A stretch of 64,000 bases of DNA from Streptococcus sinensis (GTDB taxonomy: Bacteria > Bacillota > Bacilli > Lactobacillales > Streptococcaceae): NCBI RefSeq assembly GCF_000767835.1, contig NZ_JPEN01000103.1:26458-90457 (forward strand), given 5' to 3'. Numbering within the stretch: the first letter of the stretch is position 1; the number at the start of each line of letters is the position of its first letter. A program made the position numbers and the translations under genes. Positions 42,029 to 50,532 of this stretch are shown here, piece by piece. The notes under the pieces were generated by a model, which was given only the letters and a program-made list of their open reading frames with translations, had not been told where the DNA came from and did no database searches.

Positions 42029-43048
42029 ATGGCTGATTTATATATTCAACATTCGTCTTGTAGCTTGTCGGTGAGGGAGCAGCGTGTGCTTGTACGAAAT
42101 GAGGAGCACATCCTTTTGAAGGAAATTTCCTTCAATCTGATTGACAATATCTTGGTCTTTGGCAATGCTCAGCTGTCTACTCAGCTACTGAAAGCCTTGG
42201 CCACTAGAGATATTTTTGTGTTCTATTTCTCGAGCAAGGGAGAGTTTCTATTTTCCCTTGATTCCTTTAGGAAGGAGGATTTTGAAAAGCAGCGCAGTCA
42301 GGCTCGGGCAGCTTTTGACTCGGACTTTTGCTTGGGCATTGCTCGGAAAATCGCTGCTGCCAAGATAGACAACCAGCTCAATTTGCTCCAAGCTTTTGAC
42401 GAAAATGACTTGCTGGATCAGGAGGATTTCAAACGCTTTAGTGATGGGATGGTACATATCGAGCAAGCGAGAAGCATCGCAGAGATTATGGGAATCGAAG
42501 GGCGACTGGCAAAATCCTACTTTTACCTCTTGAACCTACTGGTCATTGATGGCTTTCATTTTTCTGGTCGGAGTCGGAGGCCAGCTATGGACAAGTTTAA
42601 TACCCTGCTAAACTTTGGCTACTCTATTCTTTATTCTTGCTTTATGGGCTTGATTCGCAAGAATGGTCTGAGCTTGGGCTTTGGAGTGATGCATCAGCCA
42701 CATGACCATCATGCTGTCTTGGCGAGTGACTTGATGGAGGAATGGCGGCCGGTGATCGTGGATGATACGGTGCTGGGGCTGGTCAACCGTCAGGAAATTC
42801 TTGAAGAGCATTTCATTGAAAAGGAAGATGGTATCTTTTTGACGCCTGAAGGAATCGAGATCTTTTCTCGGGCTATGAGGGAGAGGATCTTGGAGATTCA
42901 TCACTATGTCGAGCTGGATAAGAATCGCTACACTTTTCTATATGCGGCGGATCAGCAAATCAAATCCTTGATCCGAAGCTTTGAAGCCTTGGATCCAGCT
43001 GAGTATGTGTCTAGCTATACGGGAGGAGGGAAAGATGGTCTTCTTTAA
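42029..43048 (+). CDS. cas1: CRISPR-associated endonuclease Cas1, type III-A
   Basis: A 339-residue Cas1, distinct from the type II protein at 27844. Catalytic residues lie in IEGRLAKSYFYLL (Glu) and VMHQPHDHHAVLASDLMEEW (His and Asp), so integration activity should be intact. No promoter or terminator is evident in the 49-base gap from the sirtuin gene, and the ribosome site (GAGAG or AGGG) is weak. It overlaps cas2 by 14 bases. Confidence 0.94.
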   Translation: MADLYIQHSSCSLSVREQRVLVRNEEHILLKEISFNLIDNILVFGNAQLSTQLLKALATRDIFVFYFSSKGEFLFSLDSFRKEDFEKQRSQARAAFDSDFCLGIARKIAAAKIDNQLNLLQAFDENDLLDQEDFKRFSDGMVHIEQARSIAEIMGIEGRLAKSYFYLLNLLVIDGFHFSGRSRRPAMDKFNTLLNFGYSILYSCFMGLIRKNGLSLGFGVMHQPHDHHAVLASDLMEEWRPVIVDDTVLGLVNRQEILEEHFIEKEDGIFLTPEGIEIFSRAMRERILEIHHYVELDKNRYTFLYAADQQIKSLIRSFEALDPAEYVSSYTGGGKDGLL

Positions 43049-43361
43049 TCTTAATGATGATGAAAAAGAGTTTGCCAGAAAGAAAACAAAATTTTGTCTG
43101 GTTATTTACGATATCGTCAGCAATAAGCGGCGCTTGAAGCTGGCAAAGCTTTTGGAAGGCTATGGCGTGAGGGTTCAGCGCTCCTGCTTTGAGCTGGCCC
43201 TTGAGAAGCTGGACTTTGACTGCCTGGTGAGAGAGCTGAGAGCCTTTTATCAGGCAGAAGAAGGGGACAATATCATTATCTATCTGGGGCATAAGGAAGA
43301 GAGGATTGTTTTTAATCCTCATGAAGGCGCGGAGTTGCTAGAGGATATTTTGTTCTTTTAA
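43035..43361 (+). CDS. cas2: CRISPR-associated protein Cas2, type III-A
   Basis: A 108-residue Cas2. FCLVIYDIVSNKRRLKLAKL carries the conserved Asp and YGVRVQRSCFELAL the core strand. ATG 43035 lies behind GGAGGGAAAG, 14 bases inside the end of cas1. Together with the adjacent cas1 it forms a second adaptation module. The array leader begins right after its stop. Confidence 0.92.
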   Translation: MVFFNLNDDEKEFARKKTKFCLVIYDIVSNKRRLKLAKLLEGYGVRVQRSCFELALEKLDFDCLVRELRAFYQAEEGDNIIIYLGHKEERIVFNPHEGAELLEDILFF

Positions 43362-43363
43362 GC

Positions 43364-43468
43364 TTTTGTTTCTGAGCGAGACGTGGTATAATGGAGCTAG
43401 GTTTTAGCTAGTTTCTAAGGGGTGCTAGATGTGGTAGGGGTCTTCTGAGGCTTTATACAAGATATGCT
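43364..43468 (+). promoter_or_regulatory. Leader and promoter of the type III-A array
   Basis: An extended -10, GTGGTATAAT (43383-43392), with a weak TTTTGT at -35 (43364-43369), lies between cas2 and the first repeat at 43469. The two repeats nearest this end are identical, and the most degenerate copy is at the far end. This supports this side as the leader. Confidence 0.6.
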
Positions 43469-45150
43469 GTTAGAACCCCCACAATCCTCGCGAGGGGACG
43501 GAAACTTAACCTGTTTAGCATACTCTTCTGGAGTCATCAGTTAGAACCCCCACAATCCTCGCGAGGGGACGGAAACGGAGGAATTCGTCGCCTTCCTCGG
43601 AATCTTCGTTCGTTAGACCCCCCAAAATCCTCGCGAGGGGACGGAAACCAAATTCAAAGAGACGGAAGTACCAGCCACCGTAAGTTAGACCCCCAAAAAT
43701 CCTCGAGAGGGGACGGAAACCATTATGTTGAGGTACATAAATTAAAAGTTCGTGCGTTAGCCCCCCCCACATCCTCGCGAGGGTACGGAAACAGTGTTCC
43801 TGGGCTTCTGCGCTCAACTCCCCACATGTTAGCCCCCCCCCACAATCCTCGAGAGGGTACGGAAACGTACACCATTCGATAGCTTGATCTAGTGATTCGA
43901 ATGTTAGAACCCCCCTAATCCTCGAGAGGGTACGGAAACTTAAATGCCAGAACTTGTTGTCCTGACAGGTCTTGGGTTAGATCCCCCCTAATCCTCGCGA
44001 GGGGACGGAAACATAAGTTTTATAGGTTATCATCGAATTAAAGAACTTGAGCTAGACTCTTCCACATACCTCGCGAGGGGATGGAAACCTGCATCTTCTT
44101 CTGTCCAGACCAGCTGGTATGTTAGACCCCAAAGAATCCTCGAGAGGGGACGTAAACCTACCGTTCTGCGGCGCTATCCCAGTGAGGTACTGGTTAGACC
44201 CCCCCAATCCTCGCGAGGGTACGGAAACTTATCTTTAGCGTTAGAAATTCGCAAGAAATCTGTTAGACCCCCCCTAATCCTCGCGAGGGTACGGAAACTA
44301 ACAAGTAAGATACAACGAACTCATCTCCCTTATGTTAGATCCCCCCTAATCCTCGAGAGGGTACGGAAACGGAAAAATAGCTGTACGATGTTCTGACCCA
44401 AGACCGTTAGCCCCCCACAATCCTCGCGAGGGTACGGAAAACCATTTTTACTCCTCCTCGGAAAAAAATCTATACATTAGACCCCCCATAATCCTCGCGA
44501 GGGGACGGAAACGCAGACTCCCCGCCAGAAGGACAGCCACTATCTTCTCGTTAGACCCCCCAATCCTCGCGAGGGGACGGAAACACATTCCCAAGTCGCC
44601 AGTTGTCACGCTCCCAGTTCGTTAGAACCCCCTCAATCCTCGCGAGGGTACGGAAACGTAAGTTCATCGAACGCAGGAGTTGGCTGATTAGAAGGTTAGA
44701 ACCCCCCTAATCCTCGAGAGGGGACGGAAACTGACACATATTGGATAAGGTATCGTATAGCCTAAGTTAGAACCCCCCAAATCCTCGCGAGGGTACGGAA
44801 ACTTAGCTTTGTTCACTCTCTGTCTCCTTTGTGGTATGTTAGACCTCCCCAATCCTCGAGAGGGTACGGAAACTCATTTAAAATTTCAAATAAATTTGAT
44901 TCATGAGTTAGCCCCCCTAATCCTCGCGAGGGGACGGAAACTTTCGCACGATGTCGCTTATGTGGTTGATGTGTTCGTTAGAGCCCCCCAATCCTCGAGA
45001 GGGGACGGAAACAGAAAATCAGTTAAGGTTCGACTTTCGTATTTTGTTAGACCCCCCCTAATCCTCGAGAGGGGACGGAAACCGCCTTTTCATTGTCTAC
45101 AGAAGTATTGGCCTTAGTTAGCTCCCCCCCAATCCTCGCAAGGGGACAGA
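43469..45150 (+). CRISPR. Type III-A CRISPR array with polymorphic repeats, 24 repeats and 23 spacers
   Basis: Repeats are mostly 37 bp (range 35-39). They begin GTTAG, then a C-rich segment of about ten bases that differs in nearly every copy, then ATCCTCG, C or A, GAGGG, G or T, and the tag ACGGAAAC. The tag is intact in almost all copies (exceptions at 44051-44088, 44121-44157, 44406-44442 and the last). It is the 8-nt crRNA 5' handle known for the S. thermophilus Csm system. Spacers run 32-38 bp, longer and more variable than in the type II array. The copy at 44051 and the last at 45117 are degenerate. Confidence 0.95.
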
Positions 45151-45168
45151 GTGGACGGGGGCTTTTTT
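45124..45168 (+). terminator. Terminator formed with the last degenerate repeat
   Basis: The C run of the last repeat (45124-45130) can pair with GGGGG (45157-45161), which is followed by CTTTTTTAC. The stem is short but all G-C. It would end array transcription ahead of the cas6 promoter. Confidence 0.45.
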
Positions 45169-45247
45169 ACTTTCCCTCAGCTTCTTGCTTTGCCAAGAAA
45201 GAAGGATCTTGACTGTTTAAGCTTTTTTTAAAATGCTTCAAAAAATA

Positions 45248-45276
45248 TTGACAACGTTTTCAAAAGTTGATATAAT
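45248..45276 (+). promoter_or_regulatory. Promoter of the cas6-csm operon
   Basis: Consensus TTGACA (45248-45253), 17 bases, TATAAT (45271-45276). A 90-base leader with GGGCGCC and GGGCGC segments leads to cas6. The effector genes thus have a strong promoter of their own, separate from cas1-cas2. Confidence 0.85.
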
Positions 45277-45375
45277 AAGATCAGTAAATAATAATCGTTC
45301 TAAAGGGCGCCATGAAATCGGTGAAACATACTTTTGCCTTTTTCGGGCGCTTTTGCAGTATAGAGAGGAGAGCGT

Positions 45376-46110
45376 GTGAAGAAAGTAGAGTTACATTTAT
45401 CAAAGACAAGACTAAAAGACGAAGAATTGGTCAGTAAGCTTCAGGGCTTTTTGATGGCGCAGATTTCACCAGACTTTGCGACCTTTCTCCATGAGCAGGA
45501 GACCAATCCCTACTCGCTGAATCTGTGCTCCACGCGCGATGAGTCGGTGTGGGTTGTCAATTTGCTTTCAGAAGAGGCGGAACAGCAAATGCTAGCTCCT
45601 TTATTAAACCTGGAAACCATCAAGCTAGAGAGCTATGCTGAGGAAATCCTTGTCAAAAAGGTGGAAATCCACTCCTTGTCCCAGCAGACCTTGCTGGATA
45701 TTTACCAAGATGATGATGCCTCCCACCTGATACGCGTCCATTTTTATACGCCAACGACCTTTAAGCGTCAGGGGCAGTTTGTGCTATTTCCAGACACGCG
45801 CCTGATTTTTCAAAGTTTGATGCAAAAATACAGTCGACTGGTGGAAGGGAGAGCGGAAATCGAAGAGGAGACCCTACAGTTTTTAGCAGACCATAGCCAA
45901 ATCACCAGCTATCATCTAAAAAGTCATTATTTTCCAATTCATGGACGAAAATACCCCGCCTTTGAGGGCAGGGTAACGATACAGATAAAGGGAGCATCCA
46001 CGCTCAAAGCTTATGCGCAGATGCTCCTAAAATTTGGTGAATATGCCGGCGTCGGCACAAAGTGTAGCCTAGGAATGGGAGGGATGAGAATTGAAGAAAG
46101 AAAAGATTGA
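45376..46110 (+). CDS. cas6: CRISPR pre-crRNA endoribonuclease Cas6
   Basis: A 244-residue RAMP protein that cuts the repeat to leave the 8-nt tag. The C-terminal glycine-rich loop GEYAGVGTKCSLGMGGM is diagnostic. The start is GTG 45376 behind GAGAGGAG. Its last 20 bases overlap cas10. As it must cut all repeats, it has to tolerate the C/A loop change and the G/T change next to the cut. Confidence 0.93.
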   Translation: MKKVELHLSKTRLKDEELVSKLQGFLMAQISPDFATFLHEQETNPYSLNLCSTRDESVWVVNLLSEEAEQQMLAPLLNLETIKLESYAEEILVKKVEIHSLSQQTLLDIYQDDDASHLIRVHFYTPTTFKRQGQFVLFPDTRLIFQSLMQKYSRLVEGRAEIEEETLQFLADHSQITSYHLKSHYFPIHGRKYPAFEGRVTIQIKGASTLKAYAQMLLKFGEYAGVGTKCSLGMGGMRIEERKD

Positions 46111-48379
46111 TTTGATTTACTGTGCCTTGTTTCACAATCTTGGCCGTATTGTCAGTCGCTCACTTGGCCAGTCTGATGATATAGACTTAGGAAAAGCATG
46201 GTTAAAGGAACAACTTCCTCAGCTGGATTTGTATGAAGATAGCAGAGCAGGAAAGATCGTTAGCTTAGCAGATCGTATTGCAAGTGGTTTACCAGATGAT
46301 AGAAAGGTTATGTCAGATAAACTTTTCTACCCTCAAGCAGATATTTTTAATGCTTTCAAAGAGGACAAGGGTTCTCGTTATCAGAAATTTGAAGTTCTGA
46401 CAGATAATAGTGAACTCAATATTGCCAGCCACGAAGTAGTTAATATTAGTCAAGACTGCTATGAGGAACTGCTGAATATTTTGACTGAAAAACTGCAACA
46501 ACTTCCCTTAGAGGAAGAAAGCTTGCCATTCTTTTTCAATCTTTGGCGGAGGTTGTTTTCGAAAGTACCTCTACTTCCTGGTGACAAGGAGCTGGGAGAT
46601 CTTTCTCTAGCAGAGCATAGTAGATTAACAGTTGCTTTTTCTACTGCGATTTTTGATTATCTGAAAAGTCAAGGCCAATATACTCTACTAGATGATGAAT
46701 CCAAATTTTATAGAGAATCAGCCTTCTTACTAGCTAGTTTTGATTTGTCTGGCATTCAAGACTTTATCTATAATATCGCCAGCAAAGGGGCTGCTAAGCA
46801 ACTCAAAGCTCGCAGTCTTTATCTGGAATTTATGAGTGAAAATATTGTGGATAGTCTCTTGGAGAAGTTGGCGCTATCACGCGCCAATGCCCTTTATGTC
46901 GGTGGTGGCCACGCCTATTTCGTTCTACCCAATACAGAAGCTACAGTGGCAGCTTTGGAGCAATTTGAAATAGAATTTAACAGTTTCCTCTTGAAGCATT
47001 TTCAGACGGGTCTTTATGTTGCTTTTGGTTGGGCACCATTTGCAGCAGAACAGATTATGAAGTACCATTGTGGCTCGGTTGCTAGCTATCTACAACATTA
47101 TCGCGAGATTTACCAAGAAACTAGTCGGATGATTTCTGAAAAGAAAATATCTCGCTACGATGCAAATACCCTGCGAGATCTCAATAAGGGCGGTAAGCAG
47201 TCTGAACGAGAGTGTGAGATTTGCCATGCAGTTGGGGAGATTGAGATGCTGCGGATAGGTGGTGAGGATGTACAAAATCTTTGTCCTATTTGTCGAGAGC
47301 TTAGAGGTTTTGCTGCTAAAATTCATACTTTTGACGATACTGAAAAGGAAGACTATTATTATTTTAAAATTGTAGAGGGAGAAGAAGGACTGCCGATTGG
47401 CCCTAAAGCTGTATTGCTGGCTGTGGATGAAGATGATATTTCCACCTCTGGTCGTTTATATGTGAAAAATAAATTTTCTACGAATAATGCTGCTATTCAC
47501 GTCTTTATAGGAGACCGTCAGGTAGCGAATATTGAAGACTATGCAGGTCTATCTCAAAAAGAAATCGAAGGAAATGAGGGAGTAGCTAAGGGAATTAAGC
47601 GACTGGCCGTTTTGCGTTTGGATGTAGACAATCTAGGTGCAGCTTTTATGGCTGGATTTTCTAAGCAGGAAGGTGGAAGCTATAATACTCTTGCTCGCTC
47701 TGCTGTATTTTCTCAGCAGATGAGTCTTTTCTTTAAGTTTCACATTAACCAATTTGCAAAGGATAAGAATTTGACGATTATCTATGCAGGTGGTGATGAT
47801 GTATTTGCGATTGGCAGCTGGCAGGATGTTATAGATTTTGCGGTGGATATTAGGCAGAAATTTATTGCTTTTACAAATGGGAAGCTGACCTTATCGGCAG
47901 GTGTTGGGCTTTATCCAGACAAAACTCCGATTCATCTGATGGCTTTGGATGCTGGACAACTTGAAGAGGCCGCCAAGGACAATGGTAAAGATAGTGTTTC
48001 TCTTTTCAATGAGCGGTACACTTTCAAGTTTGATGACTTTATTAATGAGATTTACAAAGGGAAATTGAAGGATATTCGGAAATATTTCTCTGGTCAGAAG
48101 GAGCGGGGTATCAATTTTCTCTATCGCTTGGTTGAACTTTTGCAACTTAATGATAAAGAAATGTATAAGTCACACGGTTCTTCTGATGATAGAAGGATGA
48201 ATGTTGCCCGCTTAGCCTACCTACTGGCGCGAATGGAAGATGAAGCCAGCAAAGAGGAGAAGGAACATTTCAGAGAATTTAAAAATGCTTTTTGGAATTG
48301 GTACAAGAGCAGCAGTAAAACACAGAGAGAAGCAGAGTTCGCTCTCATCTACTATCTATATGAGATTAGAAAGGTATAA
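46091..48379 (+). CDS. cas10: Cas10/Csm1, type III-A large subunit with a degenerate HD site
   Basis: A 762-residue protein collinear with S. thermophilus Csm1. The N-terminal HD motif, normally LLHDIGK, reads LFHNLGR: H15 is kept but N16 (AAT, 46136-46138) replaces the metal-binding Asp. The stretch with the next conserved histidine also seems shortened before SLADRIASG. The zinc ribbon (CEIC, CPIC) is intact, and the cyclase motif YAGGDDVFAIG (G567-D570) is perfect. Prediction: makes cyclic oligoadenylate on target binding but has little or no DNase activity. TTG 46091 is placed by GGAGGG (46078-46083). Confidence 0.95.
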   Translation: MKKEKIDLIYCALFHNLGRIVSRSLGQSDDIDLGKAWLKEQLPQLDLYEDSRAGKIVSLADRIASGLPDDRKVMSDKLFYPQADIFNAFKEDKGSRYQKFEVLTDNSELNIASHEVVNISQDCYEELLNILTEKLQQLPLEEESLPFFFNLWRRLFSKVPLLPGDKELGDLSLAEHSRLTVAFSTAIFDYLKSQGQYTLLDDESKFYRESAFLLASFDLSGIQDFIYNIASKGAAKQLKARSLYLEFMSENIVDSLLEKLALSRANALYVGGGHAYFVLPNTEATVAALEQFEIEFNSFLLKHFQTGLYVAFGWAPFAAEQIMKYHCGSVASYLQHYREIYQETSRMISEKKISRYDANTLRDLNKGGKQSERECEICHAVGEIEMLRIGGEDVQNLCPICRELRGFAAKIHTFDDTEKEDYYYFKIVEGEEGLPIGPKAVLLAVDEDDISTSGRLYVKNKFSTNNAAIHVFIGDRQVANIEDYAGLSQKEIEGNEGVAKGIKRLAVLRLDVDNLGAAFMAGFSKQEGGSYNTLARSAVFSQQMSLFFKFHINQFAKDKNLTIIYAGGDDVFAIGSWQDVIDFAVDIRQKFIAFTNGKLTLSAGVGLYPDKTPIHLMALDAGQLEEAAKDNGKDSVSLFNERYTFKFDDFINEIYKGKLKDIRKYFSGQKERGINFLYRLVELLQLNDKEMYKSHGSSDDRRMNVARLAYLLARMEDEASKEEKEHFREFKNAFWNWYKSSSKTQREAEFALIYYLYEIRKV

Positions 48380-48383
48380 AAAG

Positions 48384-48905
48384 ATGGCACCGTACGAAAA
48401 TAATCAGAATAAGCAAAATAATGGTAGAAAGCAAAATCAAGTTAATCATAATCAAGACAGTTTTAGCAATCAAAATAATGAACTTAAGTCGCAAAAGTTC
48501 AAGATTGAACCGCCTATTTTGACGGATGATTATGTCGATAATGCGGAGAAGGTCATTCATAAGTTAAAAAATTCAGGGAAATATGAAGTAGGGCAAAATA
48601 AAGGTAAGATAAAATTCAATTTAACCAGTACACAAATTCGTAATTTAGCTGCTTTGACCAGTAATCTTTTTGACGAAAGTAAAACCAAAAATGATATTGA
48701 GGAATTAAGAGAAAAAATTTCCTATTTGAGGATTCAGTTTGTTTACCAATCTGGAAGAGAACCAGCTGTAGAAGATTTTGTTAAAAAAGCAGGTTTATTA
48801 GAAGCGTTGAAAGAAATTAAGGATATACCTAGTTTGCAGCGTTTCTGTCGGTATATGGAAGCTTTGATTGCATATTTTAAATTCAACGGAGGAAGAGATC
48901 AATGA
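48384..48905 (+). CDS. csm2: Csm2, small subunit of the Csm complex
   Basis: A 173-residue helical protein. The first 50 residues are Asn/Gln/Lys-rich (NNQNKQNNGRKQNQVNHNQD) and likely disordered, longer than in many Csm2 proteins. The folded part holds LTSTQIRNLAALTSNLFDE and LRIQFVYQSGREPAVEDF, the Csm2 core. ATG 48384 has AGAAAGG upstream; longer in-frame starts lie inside cas10. It overlaps csm3 by four bases. Confidence 0.9.
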   Translation: MAPYENNQNKQNNGRKQNQVNHNQDSFSNQNNELKSQKFKIEPPILTDDYVDNAEKVIHKLKNSGKYEVGQNKGKIKFNLTSTQIRNLAALTSNLFDESKTKNDIEELREKISYLRIQFVYQSGREPAVEDFVKKAGLLEALKEIKDIPSLQRFCRYMEALIAYFKFNGGRDQ

Positions 48906-49612
48906 CCTATTCAAAAGTAAAAATTTCAGGAATTATTGAGCTGAAAAGCGGCCTTCATATTGGAACCAGTAATGCCTTTGCAGCTATTGGTGCTACCAAT
49001 AATCCTATTATCAAAGACCCCCTTACGAATCTTCCCTATATTCCTGGCTCCACTTTAAAAGGAAAAATGCGCAGCTTGCTTTATCGGACAGACTATAATA
49101 ACAATACAAGTGATAAGTTAAGTAAAGATAGTTTGGAAATTAGCCGTCTTTTTGGAAATTCAAAAACTTATAAAATTGGCCGCTTAGTTTTTCGAGATGC
49201 CTTTTTAAACAACAAAGAAGAGCTAGGTAAAAGGGTATCTACTTACACAGAAGTTAAGTTTGAAAATACGATCAATCGTATTACTGCTGAAGCAACTCCT
49301 CGACAAGTTGAGAGAGCGATCCGTGAAAGTCAATTTGCTTTTGAGATTATCTATTCTATTCAGGAGAAAGAACTCACTGAGGTCGAAAAGGATATGGAAA
49401 TTCTCAAAGCTGGTTTTGAATTGTTAGAATGGGATTACTTAGGAGGTTCTGGCAGTCGTGGCTATGGTAAAGTGTGTTTTAAAGACTTTGAGGTTAAGAC
49501 TGTCTTTGGTAAATTTAATGAGAATAGGATTAAAAAAGCCCTGAAACCATTTACTAAGGATGAGTCCGATGGTGGAGGAAGTGCAGAGACCCCAGATTCA
49601 GAAATTAAGTAA
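48902..49612 (+). CDS. csm3: Csm3, backbone subunit with the catalytic Asp replaced by Asn
   Basis: A 236-residue Cas7-group protein lining the crRNA. GLHIGTSNAFAAIGATNNPI aligns with GLHIGG...IGAIDSPV of S. epidermidis and S. thermophilus Csm3. The Asp there (D32 and D33) is the target-RNA cleaving residue; here position 33 is Asn (AAT, 48998-49000). The rest is standard: PYIPGSTLKGKMRSLL, TEVKFENTINRITAEATPRQ and DYLGGSGSRGYGKV. Prediction: binds target RNA but does not cut it. The acidic-glycine C-terminal tail is somewhat longer than usual. Confidence 0.93.
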   Translation: MTYSKVKISGIIELKSGLHIGTSNAFAAIGATNNPIIKDPLTNLPYIPGSTLKGKMRSLLYRTDYNNNTSDKLSKDSLEISRLFGNSKTYKIGRLVFRDAFLNNKEELGKRVSTYTEVKFENTINRITAEATPRQVERAIRESQFAFEIIYSIQEKELTEVEKDMEILKAGFELLEWDYLGGSGSRGYGKVCFKDFEVKTVFGKFNENRIKKALKPFTKDESDGGGSAETPDSEIK

Positions 49613-49623
49613 GGAGATCTGCT

Positions 49624-50532
49624 ATGGCCTATCAACTCTATAAATTAGATTTTAAGTCTGCTCATTTTGGTGAAGGTCATTTGGATGATTCGGTCATGAC
49701 TTTCACGGCAGCCCGTCTTTACTCTGCCTTAGTGCTTGAAGCTATCAAGGCGGGGGTCTTAGATGAGTTTGAGAATTTATCTCGACAAGAGGATTTTGTG
49801 CTGACTGATGCTTTCCCCTATAATGAAGTTCCCTATCTCCCCAAGCCTATCGGCTATCCATTATTAGATAAAGTCAACCGAAGTGAAGATATTATCAAAC
49901 AGCGGGAAGAAGCAAAAAAAGCAAAAAAATTAGCTTTTATTAAGCTGGGGGATTTTGACTGTTTTCTATCTGGAAATAGTATCATCGGTGAATATCTGGC
50001 TACAAAATCAGTTAACACAAAAAACCAGCCCTTCCAAGATGGAAATCTTTATCAAGTTGCTTCAGTTCACTTTGATAAAAGCAGTCTGTATTTTATAGCC
50101 AATCAATCTGATTTGTTGGATCGGTTGTTGGAAAGTCTTCAGTTCAGTGGCATCGGAGGGAAGCGTAGTAGTGGTTACGGTGGTTTTATTTTGGATAAAA
50201 CTGTTGCCCAGCCACTGGATTTTTTGGAAAAATTAACTGTTAACCATACAGGCAAAGTAATGACTTTGACAACTTCCTTGCCGGTAGATAGTGATTTGGA
50301 AATAGCAATGAATGAGGGGCGTTACTTACTGAAAAAGGTAAGTGGCTTTGCATTTAGTGAGGAGACGGTATCTAACTTTCGCAAGCAGAATCTTTACACT
50401 TTTAAGGCAGGTTCAACCTTTTCCAAAACGTATAATGGTCAAATCTGTGATGTCAGACCAAGTAATGAGTTTCCTCATCCAGTCTGGCATTATGCTAAAC
50501 CCTTATTTTATATATTGGAGGAATCCAAATGA
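49624..50532 (+). CDS. csm4: Csm4, crRNA 5'-tag binding subunit
   Basis: A 302-residue Cas5-group RAMP capping the tag end of the crRNA and contacting Cas10. Family sequences are LDFKSAHFGEGHLDDSVMTF, AFPYNEVPYLPKPIGYP, FSGIGGKRSSGYGGF and TFKAGSTFSKTYNGQICDV. Length and order match S. thermophilus Csm4. It lies 11 bases after csm3 and overlaps csm5 by four bases. Confidence 0.93.
   Translation: MAYQLYKLDFKSAHFGEGHLDDSVMTFTAARLYSALVLEAIKAGVLDEFENLSRQEDFVLTDAFPYNEVPYLPKPIGYPLLDKVNRSEDIIKQREEAKKAKKLAFIKLGDFDCFLSGNSIIGEYLATKSVNTKNQPFQDGNLYQVASVHFDKSSLYFIANQSDLLDRLLESLQFSGIGGKRSSGYGGFILDKTVAQPLDFLEKLTVNHTGKVMTLTTSLPVDSDLEIAMNEGRYLLKKVSGFAFSEETVSNFRKQNLYTFKAGSTFSKTYNGQICDVRPSNEFPHPVWHYAKPLFYILEESK

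Noticed and set aside
44229-44261. GTTAGAAATTCGC inside a type III spacer as a further repeat
   Set aside because: Only the first five to six bases match the repeat start; it lacks the hairpin and tag and sits at the right place to be spacer sequence.
43515-45117. Open frames across the type III array (minus strand 43515-43817, plus strand 44809-45117)
   Set aside because: They consist of repeat and spacer sequence read as protein; no start signals.
45311-45430. Small frame starting ATG 45311 in the cas6 leader
   Set aside because: No ribosome site and it runs out of frame into cas6; the leader may still be structured, but I see no convincing peptide.
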